Shown here: piece by piece, positions 58,801 through 64,000 of the stretch
Layout: each line of letters starts with the position of its first letter
How positions within the stretch are numbered: the first letter of the stretch is position 1
Assembly (NCBI GenBank): GCA_963082875.1
Contig: OY720102.1
Location: 3,906,001 to 3,970,000, forward strand
Direction of reading: 5' to 3'
DNA from: Corella eumyota
Taxonomy: Eukaryota; Chordata; Ascidiacea; Phlebobranchia; Corellidae
Length of the DNA stretch: 64,000 nucleotides
Translations under genes and position numbers: made by a program
Notes under the pieces: generated by a model
Told to the model about the DNA's origin: nothing
Databases searched by the model: none
The model's input: the letters and a program-made list of their open reading frames with translations, nothing else

Positions 58801-61800
58801 TCAGTCGAAACCGAGACAATCTAAATACAAACCAAATACAAGTGGTGTCATGTTTCAAGCGGTTGCTATTCTGATTTATCGAGGTTTAAAAAAATTATTT
58901 ATAAAACTTATTTTACTTACTTCGTTTATAGTGTAGTCAGATGGGTACAACGTAGCTTCGCGATACAGAGAAAACGTTACGATAATATCGTCAGGGTTTA
59001 TAACCATGGTCTGGTTTAAAACTCCGTAAACTTCCTCAAGAACATTAGAGGAAACATCTATTAATATGTGGTCCGCTTCCTCGGTATCTCCACTGACTTG
59101 TCTTTTAGAACGCCTTCCCACGGCCCTGGCCACATTTGAACTTACGCCACTGTTGTAGTATATGCTGCGAAACTTAAACCGTGAGTTACCATCACCCTTT
59201 GTGATAACTGGACGCTGAGCCTAGCAAAGTAATATAAAGTCATATATATACTAAACCCGGCAGCACGGTGTAGTGGTAAGAACACTTGCTACACAACACA
59301 TGAGGTCGTAGGTTCAATCCCCACTGCTCTCTTGCTGTAGCTCCCTTGAGTAAGGCGCTATAAACGGTATGAACTTCTGCTGAGCCAGCACCTAATCAGC
59401 AGTATAATAACCGGGCAATTATAGTCTCTATAATAACCCAAACTGCCACAGGCAACTCGAGACTTGGTCGGAGTAACTGATGTTATGTTTAAGTAGCGCA
59501 TTCAACATTCCCACATCGAGGATAAAGATATATACAAAAAAAGGCTAAAACGAGCAAAACAAAAACACATAGGCTAGACCAAAACATAGAAATTGATATA
59601 CAACATTCTGTATTAAATTTTACTTGGAAATTTAGGTTGGGTGTGTCTATGACCATATTATCTTGTTTATCACCAAGCTTTAAGCCACTCTGAGATTTTT
59701 TCCAGGCTTTACGTAACAACTTTTTCTCCCTGGCAATAAAATCGACAAAAATGTAACAAATTCTTACAAAGTAAACGTTACATAAAAAGTTGATCAAAAC
59801 TAACCGTTTCAGAGCACCCTTGTTTTGTTGTGAAGTTGAATCCATTACGTTGCTAACAACTGCTGCAAGACTTTGTAAATACTCATGTAAAACCGTTGCG
59901 TTGTCCTACAAAGTTAGAAATAATTTAAATTAAAAAAAATATAAACTTCTTTAAGTTTTATCAGTCTATATTCACTCTAGTTACCTTTATAACGGTGTTG
60001 TTTAGTTCTGAGAGGTAAGATAACGTTTCAACTGTTTCGTTGATGCTTGTTGCATTTAAATCATCTTCCGATATTACAGATAGTTCGTCAACAGTTCCCA
60101 GTATCAAAGAGTTGGACTTATTTTTGGCTTCGACCAGCTAAAGAGTAATCATTGTGTTAATTTAAAACTAACTTTATTAAAATTACTGAAACAGAAACCA
60201 AGATTAAAAATTTATCAGCAAAAAAAGTTTAAAAAAATAGACAATGTCTAAAAAACAAAAAGCAATTTAAAAAAAATGTTAAAACCTCTTGTCTTGCTTG
60301 TCTAGCTGTTTTACAAGGACGAACCACTAGCCTTGTAATATCAAACGAAGCTCGGCCTTCCGATTCAACACATGACACAGCAGCCTTTGGTCTACCTCCT
60401 TCACCAAATTTACATTAAACAAACAATTAACTTAATAAAGTATCTTTCTTTAAATTCTAATGCATACTAAAAAATAATCTTTGTAAGTATTGTATATACC
60501 TGCTTTACATGTCTTATTACTGTAGGCAGTAGTTCCGGCAACAGTATTCTCGAAATAGTAAGTTTTTCTTCCTTTAGATATTGCCAGTGCAGCACAATTT
60601 ACTAAGCAAATAAAAATATAATAAAAGTTAGAACAATTTTTTATATTTAGCAAAGCGTATTTAAAGTGTTTAATAAGTTTACAAATACGTTATTTAATTG
60701 CAAAATTACACAACAGTTCACTACATCGAAAACTTACAACACAAAGGTATATCGCAATGTTGCCATATTACATCTGGATCTGTTGTGTAACACCAAGGCT
60801 TGGTATCTTTGTCCGGGTTGCGACAATAGTTTTTAGTCAAATCCGCTTCGGGAAAATCAAAAAGTGCTCTGGCAAAATAAGTTTAATATTTAGGTTTTGG
60901 TTCAAAAAAATATACTTAAAAAAGTTTAAACTTTTGGTTTCTTTACACAAGGTTTTTGGTTTAATCCGTATTGTGTTTTTTTTGTATATATATTTATCCT
61001 TGATGTGGGAAGGTCAAATGTGCGACCTAAACATAGAGTAACATCATTTTTTTCAACCCAATCTCGAGTTGCTTTGGCAGTTTAAGATATTATATAGATT
61101 ATAATTGCCCGGTAATTGTGCTGCTGATTAAGTGTTGGCTCAGCGGGAGTTCATACCGTTTATAGCTCCTTACTCAAGGGTGCTACAGCATGAGAGCAAT
61201 GCGGATTGAACCGACGACATCATGGTGGTGTGGCAAGTGTTTTTACCACTACACCACGCTTTCATGCTATTGCATCCCTAAGTAAGGCCAAATCAATGCT
61301 TGCCGAGCCAAAAAACCTTATTATAGCCAAACTGTCAAAACCGCTTAGAGACTGCAACAAGTAGCGAAAGTTACACTATGGTAAAGCTGTGAAGTCAGCC
61401 ACCACACATCAAACATAATTAAATACTTAAACAATGTTATATAAATATTACGTGTGTGCATGAGGCGACTGGGAAGCCCAATCCTGACAAGAAATTCCGC
61501 TAGAGGTAACATTTATATCCCCAGTATAACTATAGCCATTATCGTAAGCAGAAATTAAACAGTCTTCTTTCACTAAAATAAATAATTGTTTATTAGCGTA
61601 TTCTATTAACAATTATTATGATAATGCATTCGTATGGAAAAATATATGTTATGTTTAAAAAACTCTTTCTTACAATTAAAGAAATAAATATCCAAAAAAC
61701 AATTACCTAAACAATGTGGCCCATCTCCATTATCATAACATAAACTTCCTGCTGAACAGGTGCGTTTTGTACAGGAGAATAACATTTTTCTTTGTTGCCT

Positions 61801-64000
61801 TTTGCCAGCTTAAAACAAAAAAATATTAATTTTTACTATATTTTGTATCATTTAAAAAACAAAGATATTTAGATCACCTTTTCCACCCCCTTTTCCGCCA
61901 CCTGTCCCACCGCCTATTGCACCGTCTTTTCCGCCACCTTTTCCGCCACCTTTTCCGCCATCTTTTCCACCACCTTTTCCGTCACCTTCTCCACCATCTT
62001 TTCCGCCACCTTTTCCGCCACCTTTTCCGCCACCTTTTCCGCCACCTTTTCCGCCACCTTTTCCACCACCTTTTCCGCCACCTTTTGCACCACCTTTCCC
62101 TTCAGTTTGATCTTCAGCTTTACCGCCTTTGCCACCAACTACCAAATTATCTACAAAGCCGCTATCAGTTCCATTTGTATTATCAGTTTGATCTGGATCT
62201 TCTAAATTTATTTCCAAGCTATGTTAAGCCGGTATTTTATCAAGATACTAATTTACTAAATTAAATATATTTACCCGGTTGGGTAGCATACAGTATCTGA
62301 AACACATTGTTAGCTAGTGGTCCACCCTTTTCATTAGCCAGACAAGCACCTGAAGGTCCATACTCTTTATATGTGGCTAAAGCATTTGGGCCGCTAAAGC
62401 ACATTCCCCCGTCCTTTATTAATTAAATTCAATATTAACATTCAAAGTTTTGCAATACAAATATTTTTAAGTAAGCAAAAAATTTGTTGTATTGTTATCA
62501 CATGAAACAGCCCCCAAAATAGTACCTGCAGAGCAAACACAGTAAAGTTACGAATATATGCTGCAATCGCACATTTTGCAATAGCATTAGTTCTTTTCTT
62601 ATAAGAACCCATAAGCAACGTAAATGTATTTTCTAACGATGGAATAGCATGAGTTAAGTCATTGTCCTTCCAACAACCTAAGTCACTGTAAGTGACTAAA
62701 ATAAATAAACATTATTATTGCAAAATATTTTATTGTCTTTAATTAAAAACGATAACTTAATTATGCTAGAAAAGATACATTAATCTTAAGGTAATAATAG
62801 TAATACAAATTTCCTAAAAATACTAAAACACTAAAACAATGCAATATTTGCCTTTGTGTCAGATTTTGGCTTAAGGTTCATAAAAAGAAACATTAACAGT
62901 TAGCTACATTAAAAAAAAATTGTTATTGCGGTACCTGTGCAATCTTGCCATTCCAGTTTATTACATGGTGGGCCGTGATCTGAACTTTCCCCAGTAGAAA
63001 CACCAGGATCTGTAGTTGTTTCATTTTCTGTAGTTTATCGAAAAAAATTGATTACTTATGTTAATCGTATAGGCTACTAAAAATAAAACAGAACAAGTTC
63101 TACCTGAAGCAGATACTAATTCATATACTTGATTTGCCCATGGACCACCTTTACCATCAACATTACAAGCTTTTGAGGAACCATACTTTTTATAATCTGT
63201 AGACAATGCATTGGAAGAACCAAAACATTCCCCACCATCCTAAACAATATATTTAACATATTTATTATTAAAGCCTGACCAGAAAAAGCAATAAAAATAT
63301 ACACATACCTGAACAAATCACTTTTTTTGCGTTAAAAGAGTAGTTTACCTGCAAAGCGAAGATTGTAAAATTATTTTGTCTTGCTGCCTCAGCGCATTTT
63401 GCAAGTGCCTTCTTTCTAGTGTGATAATTTCCATCCAAAAGTGGAGATTTTCCTTCCATTGGAGGTATAGCTCTGTCAATTTTATCTTTCCAACATCCAA
63501 GATCAGCATATGATACTATCAAACAAAAGTAAATACAATTTAAAACAATGCTGTTAATTTTTACAGATAATTCCTAAATTATTTTAATTTTATAATGTTA
63601 TTATAATATAACCTACATAAATCTTTTTTTGTTGTATCAACACCCAAATCACTTGAAATACCTCCAGTACCAACATCTAAAAACCAATATATTACAAACT
63701 AATATTTCTGTTATAACAATTTGACTAACCTATGTTTAACAAAAGGAATTTTACCTGTTGCTAATGATGAAGAATTCAATATTTGATAAACTTCATTACC
63801 CCAAGGACCTCCCTTTCCATTTGGCAAACAAGCATCAGATGCTCCATATTTCTTATATGTTAATTGTGCATCTGCAGATGAGCGACAGTTTCCTCCATTC
63901 TAATTTTAATAAACTTGAGTTAATATATACAAAAAGCAATAAGTAACAAATACTTTTCCTAAACAGACCTGAAGAGCAAATACTGTAAAGTTGCTTAAGT
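55833..64000 (-). CDS. Adhesion G-protein-coupled receptor with Cys/Trp modules and a kringle, 5' part outside window
   Basis: Twenty-six exons join in phase to ~1232 residues, continuing past the right edge. Extracellular order: part of one module (63969-64000, 63755-63899), a second (63349-63515, 63104-63239), a third (62526-62695, 62275-62413), a Lys-Gly linker (61878-62201), a Cys-rich segment (61707-61808), a six-Cys kringle (61452-61572 plus 60738-60868; [32 protein letters not shown]), a small Cys segment (60500-60601, 60286-60398) and a GAIN-like region (59985-60137, 59805-59905, 59624-59729, 58921-59220, 58713-58820). The GPS-like exon (58146-58280) has the paired Cys and Trp but reads CNCKEFGIF. 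Seven membrane helices follow in 57821-57930, 57402-57606, 57204-57324, 56943-57079, 56312-56485 and 55833-56048, then an acidic tail ending EEKESS. Introns host three SINEs and a solo LTR. Ligand unknown. Confidence 0.9.
56552..56811 (+). mobile_element. tRNA-derived SINE, 5'-truncated, in a GPCR intron
   Basis: Starts around the B-box segment (GTGGGTTTAATCCCC) and continues through the body and full 3' part (CCGGGCAATTATAATCT, GGCAACTCGAGACTGG, CCCACATCGAGGATAAAG), ending in an A-rich tail after ATATATACA. It lies antisense in the intron between the exons at 56943 and 56485. Confidence 0.88.
58408..58671 (+). mobile_element. Solo LTR of the Gypsy-type family, diverged
   Basis: Inverse orientation match to the LTRs at 5948 and 9185. 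It begins TGTAACGTATCTTAACGTCA, keeps the internal AAGTCTTGTAACCTTGC and GTTGTTTACCTTCTC landmarks, carries ATTCTATTTGAATAAG at 58626-58641 and ends in a degraded tail. No internal coding region is next to it. It sits in the GPCR intron between 58280 and 58713, antisense to the gene. An old fossil. Confidence 0.87.
59256..59542 (+). mobile_element. tRNA-derived SINE, full-length copy
   Basis: Complete copy: tRNA-like head (GGTGTAGTGGTAAG A-box, GGTTCAATCCCC B-box), body and tail ending AAAGATATATACAAAAAAA. It lies in a GPCR intron, antisense to the gene. Confidence 0.9.
60978..61260 (-). mobile_element. tRNA-derived SINE, full-length copy on the minus strand
   Basis: Inverse complement of the 59256 copy, from the A-box end at 61260 (CACTACACCACGCT on plus) to the tail at 60978. 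It sits in the intron that splits the kringle domain, in the same sense as the GPCR gene. Confidence 0.9.
61262..61400 (+). mobile_element. Possible very old SINE fragment
   Basis: Directly beside the minus-strand SINE, the strings CATGCTATTGCATCCCTAAGTAAGG, GCTTGCCGAGCCA, CCAAACTGTCAAAACCG and GAGACTGCAA echo the SINE body in order on the plus strand but at low similarity. I read it as a decayed older copy. Confidence 0.4.
61885..62140. repeat. In-frame minisatellite encoding the Lys-Gly linker
   Basis: Tandem units of about 12 bp (GGTGGAAAAGGT type) inside GPCR exon 61878-62201 encode repeated KGGG and KDGG motifs over roughly 85 residues. The frame is kept throughout. The antisense Leu/His/Phe-rich frame here is an artefact of the repeat. 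Confidence 0.9.

Noticed and set aside
61917-62264. Plus-strand His/Leu/Phe/Arg-rich frame
   Set aside because: Antisense of the Lys-Gly minisatellite in a supported GPCR exon; the open frame is a by-product of the repeat.
1-64000. CRISPR arrays, bacterial operators, rRNA genes
   Set aside because: The window is animal nuclear DNA. The tandem arrays seen have long units without spacer structure, and no rRNA-like sequence was noticed.

Overview
The window is AT-rich animal nuclear DNA with short introns, small exons and tRNA-derived SINEs. It is almost certainly from a tunicate of the genus Ciona. The protein set is chordate-like (NEK2, a TRERF1/MIDEAS-type ELM2-SANT factor, CEBPZ, SMIM12, MTG2, IVD, a GT10 fucosyltransferase, an adhesion GPCR). 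A copy of the 16-nt Ciona mRNA spliced leader is also present, inside an LTR. I built gene models by hand from splice sites and reading-frame phase. In the long models every exon joins in phase, so those models are strong; functional names rest on remembered family similarity, not on searches.

Layout, left to right. 1-5.2 kb: an organic-solute-transporter-alpha-like gene (minus, runs off the left edge) diverges from NEK2 (plus). 5.9-9.45 kb: fossil Ty3/Gypsy-type LTR element with two LTRs and a 4-bp target duplication. 11.2-22 kb: a 20-exon TRERF1/MIDEAS/ZNF541-like gene (minus, about 1706 aa) with two perfect TGACGTCA sites upstream. 22.6-36.8 kb: a gene-poor accessory stretch holding a SINE, a dispersed repeat seen twice, an unassigned set of exons, a MITE-like inverted repeat, a cluster of TGACGTCA palindromes over a duplicated cassette of splice-flanked non-coding exons, a roughly 0.6-kb tandem repeat, and a 0.7-kb block built almost only of A and C on the plus strand. 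36.9-39.4 kb: an intronless gene for a GlnD/DUF294-type nucleotidyltransferase fused to TPR repeats. 39.4-45.2 kb: CEBPZ/NOC1 (minus, 19 exons). 45.9-47.5 kb: SMIM12 and MTG2, spaced like a tunicate operon with a trans-splice-like acceptor before the second gene. 47.6-48.2 kb: an unrecognised 198-aa membrane protein. 49-52.2 kb: isovaleryl-CoA dehydrogenase with two alternative 94-nt exons and a hAT-like MITE in intron 1. 52.9-54.9 kb: an alpha-1,3-fucosyltransferase-like gene. 55.8-64 kb: the 3' part of a very modular adhesion GPCR (repeated Cys/Trp modules, Lys-Gly linker, kringle, GAIN/GPS-like region, 7TM), running off the right edge.

Most genes are ordinary nuclear housekeeping or cell-surface genes with no evident shared pathway. 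The items most worth a second look are: the spliced-leader 16-mer inside LTRs; the enforced mutually exclusive exon pair in IVD; the nucleotidyltransferase-TPR protein; and the kringle-bearing adhesion GPCR whose GPS lacks the usual cleavage tripeptide.
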